From Chrysemys picta bellii (lineage: Eukaryota; Chordata; Testudines; Emydidae), in NCBI RefSeq assembly GCF_011386835.1, contig NC_088805.1:16116836-16180835 (forward strand): 64,000 nt of DNA. The letters run 5' to 3'. Of the stretch, positions 47,961 to 58,270 are shown piece after piece. Made by a program: the position numbers and the translations under genes. Position 1 is the first letter of the stretch; each line of letters begins with the position of its first letter. A model generated the notes under the pieces. The model was not told the origin of the DNA and did no database searches. It saw only the letters and a program-made list of their open reading frames with translations.

Positions 47961-48180
47961 AAAGAACGGTTACTTACCTTCTGTAACTGTTGTTCTTCGA
48001 GATGTGTTGTTCACGTTCATTACACATTAGGTGTACGCGCGCCGCGTGCACGGATGTCGGAAACTTTTTCCCTTAGCGGCTCCCGTCGGGCCGGCAGGGC
48101 CCCCTCCTTCCCGCCAGAGCGGCGCCCCGCTCCAGGGTATATATATCCCTGCCGACCCGACCCCTCCGGTTCCTTCTTGC
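47961..48180. repeat. DIRS inverted terminal repeat, 3' side
   Basis: From CATTACACATTAGGTGTACG at 48019 to TTCCTTCTT at about 48178 it matches the reverse complement of 52921-53083. By eye there are about six differences, all transitions. Its outer 58 bases (GAACGGTTACTTACC onward) differ from the other end. Confidence 0.9.
47972..47980 (-). promoter_or_regulatory. Consensus splice donor at the DIRS 3' end
   Basis: On the minus strand the sequence is CAGAAG then GTAAGTAACC, a full consensus 5' splice site (exon edge 47978, intron from 47977). It lies within 20 bases of the element's end, on the same strand as HIC2. The complement of this segment is also copied in the internal complementary region (48252-48270). 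Confidence 0.5.
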
Positions 48181-48214
48181 CGGAGACTCCGACAGAGGGG
48201 AAGGAGGGTGGGAA

Positions 48215-48315
48215 GTGTAATGGACGTGAACAACACATCTCGAAGAACAACAGTTACAGAAGGTAAGTAACCGTTCTTTCTTCGAGTGATTGTTCACATC
48301 CATTACACATTAGGT
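48215..48315. repeat. DIRS internal complementary region
   Basis: The left half (GTAATGGACGTG to GTAAGTAACCGTTC) is the reverse complement of the element's left outer end (47961-48025). The right half (CTTCGAGTGATTGTTCAC to CACATTAGG) is the reverse complement of its right outer end (53069-53106). Such a region, pairing with both ends at once, is the DIRS hallmark used to close the circular replication intermediate. Confidence 0.9.
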
Positions 48316-48349
48316 GATTCCCAAGCTTACCATTGGAGGTGGGTAGGAG

Positions 48350-49710
48350 TCAAGGTACAACTGATTGTAGCACAGCCCGCCCGACCATTGCGTCCTCTCT
48401 GGCCTGATGATGGATCGCGTAGTGGGCTGTGAACGTACGTACGGACGACCAGGTGGCCGCCTTACAGATCTCCTGGATAGGGACCTGCGCCAAGAAGGCC
48501 GTTGAGGACGCTTGGGCCCTAGTCGAGTGGGCCCGGATCTCCGGGGCTGGCACATTGGCGAGCTCATAACAGGTGCGTATACAATGCACAATCCATGCTG
48601 ACAAGCGCTGTGTCGAGATAGGCAAGCCTTTCATACGTTCCGCAATAGCAATGAACAGCTGAGGTTCTGCGGAACGACCTGGTCCGCTCCAGGTAGAATG
48701 CCAACGCCCTTCGAACATCCAGGGTATGTAGGCTGCGGTGGTGAGGGTCCGTATGGGGTTTTGGAAAGAATACCGGTAGGCAAATGTCCTGCCCCATGTG
48801 AAACTGCGATACCACTTTTGGAAGGAATTTGGGGTGCGGCCTCAGTTGCACCTTATCCTTATGGAACACTGTATAGGGTGGTTCCGAAGTGAGGGCCCTC
48901 AATTCCGATACCCTTCTGGCCGACGTGATGGCCACGAGAAACGCCACCTTCCACGAGAGGTGCGTGAGGGAGCAAGAGGCTAGGGGCTCAAAGGGGGGGA
49001 CCCATGAGTCTTGTTAGGACTAGGTTCAGATTCCACGCCGGGACAGGCGGGCGCGAGTAGGGAAACACCCTGTCCAGCCCCTTGAGGAATCGGGTCACTG
49101 TGGGGTTGGAGAACACTGACACTCCCAACTCTCCTGGATGGAAAGCCGAAATAGCGGCTAAATGCACTCTAATCGAGGCGGGCGCAAGGCCTTGATTCTT
49201 GAGGTGCAGTAGGTAGTCCAAGATTAATGGAACTGAGGCTTGTAAAGGCCGTATGCGTAGAGGCTCGCACCAGTGGGAGAACCTTTTCCATTTTGCCAGG
49301 TAGGTCGCTCTTGTAGAGGGCTTTCTACTATTAAGGAGGATTTGTTGAACCCGGTGAGAGCACCTGTGTTCTGCATCGTTCAGCCAGAGAGATACCATGC
49401 CGTGAGATGTAGCGAAGACAGGTTCGGGTGGAGTAGGCGACCTTTGTCTTGTGTGACTAGGTCGCGATGGAGGGGGAGGGTGATTGGATCGGCTATGGAC
49501 AGTTCCAGCAGGGACGTGAACCAATGCTGGCGTGGCCAGGCCGGGGCGATAAGTATGATCGTCGCCCTGTCCCTGCGGGTCTTGAGGAGAACCTTGTGTA
49601 TGAGTGGGAACGGAGGGAAGGCATATCTCAGGCTCCCTCCCCATGGGATCGTGAAGGCATCTGCTAATGATCCCCGGCTGAGGTTCTGGAATGAGCAGAA
49701 CTGAGGGCAT
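48350..49710 (-). pseudogene. DIRS tyrosine recombinase, two frameshifts
   Basis: This enzyme would integrate the circular DNA. The N-terminal SAM-like part runs from about 49400 (VQQILLNSRKPSTRATYLAKWKRF) to the shift at 48995-49001. There a C7 run on the coding strand adds one base and gives a stop at 48988-48990. The catalytic part continues in another frame: the first Arg is in AITSARRVSELRAL near 48912-48917. A second one-base shift lies near 48658-48664. After it come the H-x-x-R motif IRAHSTRAQ (about 48517-48534) and the catalytic Tyr in FTAHYAIH (48419-48421). The product would end at 48350. It overlaps the end of the RT-RNase H frame. All catalytic residues are present; only the two shifts break it. 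Confidence 0.88.
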
Positions 49711-51347
49711 TGGCTGTTGTCCCTGGTGGCGAATAGATCCACCCGGGGAAAGCCCCACCTCCGGAAGATCGAATGCAGGACGTCTCGCCTCAACGTCCAT
49801 TCGTGCATTCGGTAGGATCGGCTGAGGCGGTCTGCTAAGCCGTTTTGAATCCCCGGAAGATACGTCGCGATGAGGTGTATCGCATGGGCTATACAGAAGT
49901 CCCATAATTGGAGTGCCTCGCCACAGAGGGGAGAAGACCAGGACCCGCCCTGCTTGTTTATATAGAACATGGCGGTAGTGTTGTCCGTCAGGACTGCCAC
50001 GCTGTGACCTTGTATGGTGGCGCGGAAGGTCTGACAGGCGAGGCGAACCGCTCTTAGTTCCTTCAGATTGATGTGAAGCAGCTTGTCTTCTCTGGACCAC
50101 AGCCCTTGGGTCCGCAGTTCCCCCAGGTGCGCTCCCCAACCCAGGTCTGATGCATCTGTTACCAACATCAGAGTGGGCTGTGGGGCAGCGAAGGGGATCC
50201 CTTCGCATACCTGTTGGTGATCAAGCCACCAGCGGAGCAAGCTCAGCACCTGGTTTGGGATCGTTACTACTTGATCCAATGGGTCTCTGTTGGGGCGGTG
50301 CGTGCGGGCGAACCACAACTGTAAAGGCCGGAGCCTTAGGCAAGCATGTCTGACCACGTGTGTGCAAGCTGCCATATGCCTCAGAAGCTGCATGCAACAC
50401 CTTGCCGTTGTCGTGGGGAATTTTTGGACTGAGCTTATGGCTCTCTGAATTGACATGAACCGTGCCTCTGGTAGGCTTGCCTGTGCGGCTACCGAGTCCA
50501 GGGTCGCACCTATGAAGTCCAGTCTCTGTGTGGGGACTAACGTGGACTTGGGCACATTGACCCGGAGGCCGAGCTTGTCGAACGTCTGCAAGGCCAGCGT
50601 CACGTGAGATCAGACCTCGGCCTCCGACCTGCCCGCGAGAAGCCAATCGTCCAAGTACGGGAACACACGCATCCTTCTTTTTCGAAGGAAGGCTGCTACC
50701 ACGGACATGCACTTCGTAAACACTCGTGGTGCTGATGCCAGGCCGAAGGGCAGGACCGTAAATTGGAAATGGCGCTGGTTGACAACGAAGCGCAGAAACC
50801 GCCTGTGGGCCGGATTGATTGCGATGTGAAAATAGGCATCTTTCATATCGAGGGCAGCATACCAATCCCCCAGATCCAGGGATGGGATAATAGTTCCAAG
50901 GGAGACCATACGGAAGCGCGCCTTGATCAGAAACTTGTTTAGATCGCGCAGGTCCAAAATAGGACGGAGGCCCCCTTTCGCCTTGGGGATCAGGAAGTAT
51001 CTGGAGTAGAATCCTTTTCCCCTTAGGTCTGGTGGGACCTCTTCTACTGCTCCTGCAGCGAGAAGGGTCTGTACCTCCTGTATGAGGAGTTGCTCGTGAG
51101 AAGGGTCCCTGAAGAGGGACGGGGAAGGGGGATGGCAGGGAGGGGGCGAGGAAAACTGGAGGGTATAGCCCGCCTTCACTGTGCGCAGGACCCAGCGGTC
51201 CAATGTTATGCGCAACCAGGCCCAGTAGAAATGGGACAGGCGGTCCTTGAAACCCAGAGGAGGATCCGGTATAGAAAGTGGTACGCTGTCCTCGGGCGTA
51301 GCTTCAAAAGCCTGGTTTATTCCCTGGCTGCGGCTTGCCCTGGCCAT
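49380..51347 (-). pseudogene. DIRS reverse transcriptase-RNase H polyprotein, one stop
   Basis: Starts at ATG 51345-51347 (MARASRSQ), overlapping the end of gag by 44 bases. The RT domain is clear: GKGFYSRYFLIPKAKGG, LRPILDLRDLNKFL, DMKDAYFHI, LPFGLASAPRVFTK and the catalytic box YLDD at 50646-50657. One in-frame TGA (50610-50612) interrupts the connection. The same frame then continues through RNase H (LMLVTDASDLGWGAHL, INLKELRAVRLA, VLTDNTTAMFYI, GLADRLSR), with the acidic residues present. The C-terminal part after RNase H (VDLFATRDNSQCPQFCS to LTAWYLSG) lies where DIRS elements often carry a methyltransferase-like domain; I cannot confirm that motif. The single TGA could be a CGA decayed by CpG deamination. 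Confidence 0.93.
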
Positions 51348-52860
51348 GACTCTGGCCTTGGCTAGGCGTATTGTTACGTCTCCGCCTGTTATCCCTGCCT
51401 CGACGGCGGTAAGGCTCGTGCCGGGGGCGAGGGTGGTATTGCCTCTGCGGTGGCTGGGGTTTAAAGGGCTTACGCTGCGTTACCGGGGTGTGCATACCCA
51501 ACGACTTAAGGGTCGCACGCGAGTCCTTAAGGCTATGTAGCCTGGCGTCCGTTTGGTCGGAGAACAAGCCCGAACCTTCAAACGGGAGGTCCTGCAGTGT
51601 GGTTTGCACCTCTGGTGGAAGACCTGAAGCCTGTAACCACGCCGAACGCCTCATCACGACTCCTGACGCGATTGTTCTAGCCGCAGCATCGGCTGAGTCG
51701 AGGGAGGCCTGCAATGAGGTCTTGGCCACCGCCATCCCCTCATCCACCAGGGCCGTGAACTCCTGATGCGCGTCAGGTGGGAGGGAGTCCTTAAACCTGG
51801 CGACTGATGCCCAAGAGTTAAAATTGTGCCTGTTTAGAATCGCCTGCTGATTGGCGATCCTCAGTTGAAGGCCCCCAGAGGAATAGACTTTCCTCCCGAA
51901 CAAGTCCAGTCGCTTAGCTTCCTTGCCCTTGGGGGCCGGAGCTTGCTGGCCATGACGCTCTCTCTCATTGACCGCCGAGACCACCAGCGAACAAGGGGAC
52001 GGGTGTAAAAAGAGGAAGTCGAACTTTCTAGATGGGGCGAAGTATTTCCTCTCCACGCCTCTTGCAGTCGATGCACTGGAGGCTGGCGTTTGCCACACCG
52101 TCTTATAGTTGGACTGTACTGTCCGTATGATCGGGAGAGCGACTCTGGAGGGGCCCTCTGGGCTCAGGATATCGACCATGGGGTCTTCCTGTTCTACGGT
52201 CTCCTCCGCTTGCAAGCCCAGATTGAGGGCTACCCTGCGAAGCAGGTCTTGGTGTGCCCGATGGTCAATCGGGGGAGGGCCGGACACCATGGTGCCTGCT
52301 ACTGCCTCATCTGGCGAGGAAGAAGAGGTCGGGGCCTTCTGCCCATCCTCATTGTCCTGCAACCTGGCATCGACCAGTTGCTCCTCTGGGGCCTGACCCG
52401 CAGTGTGGGACTGGGACGGTACCGTACTCTGTGCCGAGTCCACTCCTTCCCGCTCCGGTGGTCTAGAGACCGTTGCCTCCTTATGCGATGGCGGGCGGTG
52501 CCGCGGGGAGCGGGATCGGTACCCCGGTGGCCCGGATCTCGAGGCCCTCGATGGGGGCCCTTGCTGGTGGTAGGTCCAGGGTGTCCAGAATGGCCATTGG
52601 CTCGGTTGGCCCCACTGAGAATGGCCATAGTCCCTGCTGGCCTGCGACCTATGGCCATATCCACCGTACCGGTCCGACTCAGTCCCCGAGACCACGGACG
52701 GTGACCTGGAAGGCCACGGCGGAGCCGTAGGATGGTGCCGGTCCGGGTTTGGGGAGTAGCGCCTCCGCGACCAGGATCTAGAATAGCGTCTCGCTGACCT
52801 GGACCTGGAACGGTACCGGCGGTCACGGGACCGGGAACGGCTGGTCGGCCTCGGGTATGA
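51304..52860 (-). pseudogene. DIRS gag-like ORF, N-terminus uncertain
   Basis: A frame open for about 518 codons from just after TAG 52861-52863 to the stop at 51304. The first third is rich in Arg, Ser and Pro (RSRSRDRRYRSRS) with basic, RNA-binding character. The middle (HQDLLRRVALNLGLQAEE to LLFLHPSPCSLVVSAV) and a helical part (NRHNFNSWASVARFKDSLPP) resemble DIRS gag. The C-terminus is basic (RRRGRDNRRRRNN) without a zinc knuckle. No ATG begins the frame upstream of the conserved part; two TAG codons lie just ahead (52861-52869). The true start may be lost or reached from another frame. Called broken for that reason. Confidence 0.75.
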
Positions 52861-52920
52861 CTATTGCTAAGGGACACTCTCAGACGAGAGACAGAGTTGT
52901 TCCAACACCGCCACGGACGG

Positions 52921-53106
52921 TAAGAAGGAACTGGAGGGGTCGGGTCGGCAGGGATATATATACCCTGGAGCGGGGCGCCGCTCTGGCGGGAAGGAGGGGG
53001 CCCTACCGGCCCGACGGGAGCTGCTAAGGGAAAAAGTTTCCGACGTCCGTGCATGCGGTGCGCGTACACCTAATGTGTAATGGACGTGAACAATCACTCG
53101 AAGAAG
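52921..53106. repeat. DIRS inverted terminal repeat, 5' side
   Basis: Partner of the repeat at 47961-48180. The outer end reads, on the minus strand, TTCTTCGAGTGATTGTTCAC, shorter than the other end by about 30 bases. Confidence 0.9.
52949..52967 (-). promoter_or_regulatory. TATA-like palindrome in the DIRS terminal repeat
   Basis: The minus strand has CAGGGTATATATATCCCTG, a near-perfect palindrome with a TATA core about 90 bases upstream of the gag open frame. It is repeated in the other terminal repeat (about 48134-48152). It may act as the element's promoter; this is inference. Confidence 0.4.
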
Positions 53107-55073
53107 AACCACACACATTCACTTCCAGTCTTAGAAGCTCATATCAAATTCCAGGCCAAAATAAAGTTATAAGCCTGTTGGTTTTTATAGTCAGTCTTAG
53201 ACAGGCCTGTCCTGACACAGCATACACAGATTTTTTGTAATTGTAGGGATTGTTCGTATGTTAGAGGTATTGCACGTAAACAAGTTAATGGTATTTAAAT
53301 ACACAGGTCCTGTCCACAACTTTTAAACCAAGTTTCTCAGTTACCTGCATAAACAGCTCCAAACATACTTTGTGTTCATACATCACAAGGTTAATCCTTG
53401 TTTGGCAACTTACAGTATTCCACCCCTGCCAGAAGACACGACTGTCTTCCTAGAACCAGTTCAATGCAGTTTTTTGCACCGTGGATAGAACAGCTCCCCC
53501 TACACACCCTATTGTGCATGTGCAATTTTGCTATTTCTGCTCCCTCTCAACTAATAGTAATAGGGTATCAGTGTGTAATGCTCCAATCACTGCTAATGCT
53601 GCTCTATGTGTAAGTCTTCCAAGAATACCGCTGAGACAGTATGGGATTGTTCCAGAATGCAATTATATCGAGTTAGCCAGTGTGATAGGTGTGTCTACAC
53701 CAAGGAAATGAACATACAGTTGTGCTGTGAAGAGAGCTGCAATGTGGACATAAAATTAACTTATGCCTGTTACAACACACACAGTTGAGACAAGAACTAG
53801 TTAAAAAGCCACGGTTGTACTTGTAGCATAGACGGCCTTATACATATGTGACATTTTCCTACTTTAAAACCTTTGGACCGATTTTCTTCCAATTTGGCTT
53901 ATTCCTCAGACCTAAGAGAGGTCACAAGTCAAAGGGATGTTTGAGCTTTCTATGTTCCTCCATTATTAAGTTATTAGGGTAAAAGATTTCTGATCCAAAA
54001 AGGGTGGCAAAATGCCTAGCACATTAGGGATGCTAGGCATTATTGACTAAATTAAATAAATGACAAATTCTCTCCCCTCCCTCCACTAAACAGATGCAGG
54101 TGTAAATAAAAAAAATCCCTTTAATTTAAGGGAGTCAAGATAGAAAACTTCATGTATTATGTGCAACTGAAAGGGGAAATGGGGGGGGGGGGGGGGCGGG
54201 CGGGAGGAAAAAAAAAACAGACACTGAAATTCAGCCTTCACTACAGTGTGCACAACCTATGTCCACTGCTATGCGAAGGCTTGTCACGCGCAATTGCATT
54301 AACACATTCATAAAGAAGTTTTTACATGGACTCTGCATGCTTTTAAGGAAAGTACAAGTCAGGCCAAGTTTGGAATCCTCCAACCTATGCAGTTTGAATT
54401 ACAGCAGCCCAAACTAAATTCCTTTGTGGAACTCAGATTCAAAAAAAGAGAGGGGGGGGGGGGGGGGGGAAACCTCCGCAAACTTGGATTATCTAAGGAT
54501 TTTATCATAAAACCAGAGAGTAGTAATATTTATTGACATGCCAAGAGTCCTGCAGCACAAGAATTTAGGAAAACCCAGAATACAGATACACCTAAATATC
54601 TTAACAAACCACCATTTTGCTTTATATAATGTAATCTTACAAGTGGGGCTGACCGCATTGCCTATTAAGGTTGCTTGATACGTTTCATCATAAGATTGTG
54701 TTTTCAGTTGCTCATAATTTTACCAGGTTTTAACTGATTGGGCTGAAGTTTTCCATGCTGTGTCTGCCTCAGACTGATTTATTATTAATTATTATTATTA
54801 AGAAAATTTCAAGGAAGATAGTTCAGCCATTTCCAAGGGAGGATATGGGGGAAAATATATTGTTTGGCCCATATTAAATTCTGGCAAACGTCTCTTTTGA
54901 AAAGCTCTAGTCTCCCTAATGTGTTGAAGGTAGAACTTGACTTTTAGCATGGGGGTGGCCCTGGTGAAAATCTGACCAAATCTGGGCAAGTTATGGAGAC
55001 TTTTTTTGGGGGGGGGGGGGAGGGAAGAGTTCTCATGCTCAGACTTCAGGATTTAGCAGCTTAATTACTACTA
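53107..55073. other. Non-coding; poly-G tracts
   Basis: G16 at 54181-54196, G18 at 54452-54469 and G13 at 55008-55020. Between about 53690 and 53835 the pair GTGTGTCTACACC and GCATAGACGGCC may be a decayed MITE. No gene is recognised. Confidence 0.5.
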
Positions 55074-55262
55074 CACCTCTACCCCGATATAACGCGACCA
55101 GATAGAACACAAATTCAGATACAACGCGGTAAAGTCGTGCTCCGGGGGGGGCGGGGCTGCGCACTCCGGCGGATCAAAGCGAGTTCGATATAACGCGGTT
55201 TCACCTATAAAGCAGTAAGATTTTTTGGCTCCCGAGGACAGCGTTATATCGGGGTAGAGGTG
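55074..55262. mobile_element. MITE with TA duplication (Tc1/mariner-like)
   Basis: A 189-bp element flanked by TA (55072-55073 and 55263-55264). Its terminal inverted repeats match perfectly over about 22 bp, beginning CACCTCTACCCCGATATAAC. The motif GATATAACGCGGT recurs inside. A TA target fits Tc1/mariner, including the pogo/Tigger branch. No coding capacity; the near-identical arms suggest a fairly recent copy. Confidence 0.85.
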
Positions 55263-55954
55263 TATCATTCTAAATACTTTTTCCAGAATGGCTATTTTGG
55301 TAAATTGTCAAGTATAGACAAACCCTCAGACTCTGTCAAATATCTGTGAAACTCACTGGCAAAGTGTCCCATCCTCCTCTAGTGCTGGTCCACACAGGAT
55401 AACAGCCTACTACAGTTATCAGTTACTCTGTTTGCTGAAGTGGCAGAGGTCTGTGTGGTGCACCTAAAGGTTCCAACCCTGCTGATGACCTACTTAGATG
55501 TCAATATGATGGAATCAACTTTTTCAGTTTGCTTTTTTTAATTCTTATTTATTTAAAGTAGGCCATTAAAAACACACACAACCATGTTAAAAGGACATTA
55601 ATGTCGTAAAGTCAAGCACTCAGAAGCTAGGAACTACCAGCAGTTTTACTAAGGTTTTACTTAGCAGTTTACTAAGGCATCCTTACTTAGGAAATGCCAG
55701 AATTAAAGTTGCCTGTGCAGCCTTAATTTGGTCCCTTTACACATATGCATGAGCACATTTTTTTTTCCACAGGCCCCCTGCCTCATTCAGTGCTCAGGAT
55801 GGATGGCGCTCACTTAATGAGCAGCTATTCACAATTTTGTTTTCTCATTGCACAATGTGTGGCCCTGTGCCTTATTCACTGTATTCTATCCAAACCCTGC
55901 TCTGAGGCACAGTTATCAATTTCCACAGTGGTTTTTCTATGGTGCTCATCACTA
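55263..55954. other. Non-coding, no clear feature
   Basis: Nothing recognisable. Confidence 0.5.
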
Positions 55955-56345
55955 TAGGCTCAGTACTTCAGAAACATTCATGAATTTATTTTCACAACAC
56001 CCCGTGAGCTGAGGGAATACTATCCCCATTTTGCAGCTGGGAAACTGAGTCAGATTAAGGTCAAAATTAACACTGAGTTTGGGTGTACAGTTTGAGAGGT
56101 CTAGGCCCGCAGAGCACTTATCGTATTGCACTTCATTTGTTCAAAGCAGAGTTCAGCTGCTTCAGTTGCAGCTGTGGGTGCTCAGCACTTCTGCAAATCA
56201 GACCCGGGGTCTCAAGCTGGGCACCCAGAAAATGAGGAACAGACAATTAGTGAGCAACTGGGCAACGTTTGGTTTAAGTGACTTAACTAGCATCACACAG
56301 GAACTCTGGCAGAGGCAGCAATAGTCACATTCTCCAGCAGTCAGC
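55955..56345 (+). mobile_element. MIR SINE split by an insertion
   Basis: MIR sense core at 55975-56065 (ACTATCCCCATTTTGCAGCT, GGGAAACTGAG), resumed at about 56275 (AGTGACTTAACTAGCATCAC, ACTCTGGCAGAGGCAGC). The 210 bases between contain GCTGTGGGTGCTCAGCACTT, a motif I associate with another turtle repeat, not classified. Confidence 0.6.
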
Positions 56346-58012
56346 TGTCTTAACTGTGACACTGTCCCTTCTCTTCCTGCAATCCCCGGCCTCACTCATT
56401 ACACTCCTTCCAACTGCTACAACGAGCAAAGCCTGGGTCCTACAGACATACATAACCCTGAATCATCCCCAGAGCAGATCCATCTGCAATGTATGAGACA
56501 AGCATCCTATGAGGAAAAAATACTATGATCATGTAACTAAAGCCTGAATCAATGCATATGCACAAAAGGCTGAATTAAGGTTACACGGGCAACCTTAATA
56601 GTGGCATTTCATAACTTGACTTAGCAACCTTACTAATGTTCTTTTAATGTAGTTTTGTGTGATTGCTTTTTACAACATTTACAGACCATCTGTTAAAACA
56701 CAAACTTGATTTTTCTCAGTTGAATTTGCCTGGTTTGGGGGCTGCTCAAGGCTATAAAAAAACTGGATCCTGAAGCAACTTTTGTGGGTTCATTTCCCCA
56801 GGGAACAGCATAGCTAAGAGGAATAGTCAACACAGAGGAGAGAGGAAAATTATAGTACATGTACATCAAATAGGGTCACAGAAGGAAACTGAAACCAGTT
56901 CCAATCTCTGGATCCCACAAATCCCTCTCCCATGTGTCCTCTGTCACCACTTCAAAGTAACCTGGGGAAGAGGCATGTTCACCTGTTTCAGTATACGCTA
57001 TTTCCTCAGTGGCTATAGAAACAGGCACCAAGAGGATCCCACCTGGACCAGCCATTGTAGTTCCTGACCAGAATCTTGCAAAGGGTAAACTTTATTCTGA
57101 AGGGGAGGAAAAGAACAAACAGCCCGTGCTTATGCCCTCTCTGTCTTCTTTGAGCAACTAATATCAGGAGATTTATATTCAGGGCAAGAGCCCATGCTGG
57201 CAGGAGAGGAAAGTGCTTCTGAGAAGGAGGGGGAGGTGGGTAGAGGGAATAGCCTACAGTTTCTTGGCTTGTGATCAGCAAGCTGGATGCATTCTGTGGA
57301 ACTAGGCCAAAGTATTAGTTGTTATATTCAAAAGAATACTTGAATCCCAGCTCAAGGGAGCCTAGTTTGTGGCTCTCATTTATGCTGTACATCAATTGAA
57401 TATCAAACCACATTTTCTGCCTTCTGAATAATAAAGCTTAATAGTTTGGGACTCCCATATGGCCTATTGTTAAGAAATTTCCAAACACTGGCTGCGGTTT
57501 TATTTCTGAAGGAAGGAAGACTTCCCCCTCCTCTGAGCTTTACTTGGTAAAAATAGGCATGTGGCAAAATAAAAATAAAGTACATCAAAAGTTCTGAGAG
57601 GGGCATAAAAATGAAGGGGTTGAAAAGATGGGAAATACATTTTGAAATGTAAAGAGGGTGGGGGAGAAGGCCACTGTCTCATGCAAATGCGTGTTTCAGG
57701 CACAAGCAGCTGGTGCCACCAGCCTCTGCAGTACTGAACAGGGGGTGTAGAAGCTTTCAGAGCCCACGAGCTGCCCTAACAAAGAAGGACCACACAGATT
57801 CAAGCCATTCACAAAAGGAGCCAGGCTGATTATTTGATGATTACTTACAAGGGAGCTTGGCTGGTAATGTAGGCAATAATACTGGAGAAACCTGTTCAAT
57901 GTGTAACCTGGGTTTGTCTTTTCACAAGTCCCTCTTTACTCAGCTACTCATTCTCAAAGGGCACTGCTGATGGATGAAGTGTATCAATTTTCTACTCAAG
58001 ACACTAATTTTG
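56346..58012. other. Non-coding, no clear feature
   Basis: Nothing recognisable. Confidence 0.5.
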
Positions 58013-58270
58013 TGAACGATAATAATTAATAATAATAATGAATAATAAATACTTCTACAGTGCAATACACACAGGCACTATTTTATCTGAACATCCAGGT
58101 GAAGGCAGGAAGTATTTTTATTCCCACTTCACAGATAGGACAGTGAGGCAGAGAGATGTTAGAAAACTTGCCCAAGGTCAGAGTCCTGGTCAGAGCCAGG
58201 ATTAGAACTAGGCGTTCCCCACTTCCCGTCCTGTGTTCAGACCACTTGGCCACAAGTCCCTCTTTGGAAA
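58013..58270 (+). mobile_element. MIR SINE
   Basis: Starts in an AATAATAAT-rich stretch. Then TTATTCCCACTTCACAGATA, GTGAGGCAGAGAGATG, AACTTGCCCAAGGTCAGAGT and AGAGCCAGGATTAGAACTAG follow in the order of the MIR consensus. Confidence 0.85.

Larger units (their letters stand above)
47961..53106 (-). mobile_element. DIRS-type tyrosine recombinase retrotransposon, nearly complete
   Basis: A 5.1-kb retroelement on the minus strand. Such elements reverse-transcribe RNA into a circle and integrate with a tyrosine recombinase instead of a DDE integrase. Order in the sense direction: right-hand inverted terminal repeat (52921-53106), gag (about 52860-51304), RT-RNase H with a further C-terminal region (51347-49380), tyrosine recombinase (about 49700-48350), internal complementary region (48215-48315), left-hand inverted terminal repeat (47961-48180). 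No protease, LTR, poly(A) tail or target duplication is seen, as expected for DIRS. Damage is light: one stop in RT-RNase H, two one-base shifts in the recombinase, and a gag frame with no ATG. The copy is young relative to the Harbinger at 43558. Confidence 0.95.

Noticed and set aside
48988..50208. Minus-strand open frame of 406 codons taken as a single protein
   Set aside because: Only its second part is recombinase. The first part overlaps RNase H in another frame and has no domain of its own.
52090..52704. Plus-strand open frame of 204 codons
   Set aside because: Antisense to the DIRS gag frame, with no family resemblance.
52299..53069. Minus-strand open frame of 256 codons across the DIRS 5' repeat
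   Set aside because: It runs through the terminal repeat and then overlaps gag in a different frame. Its Arg/Gly/Pro-rich content reflects base composition. The gag frame at 51304-52860 fits better.
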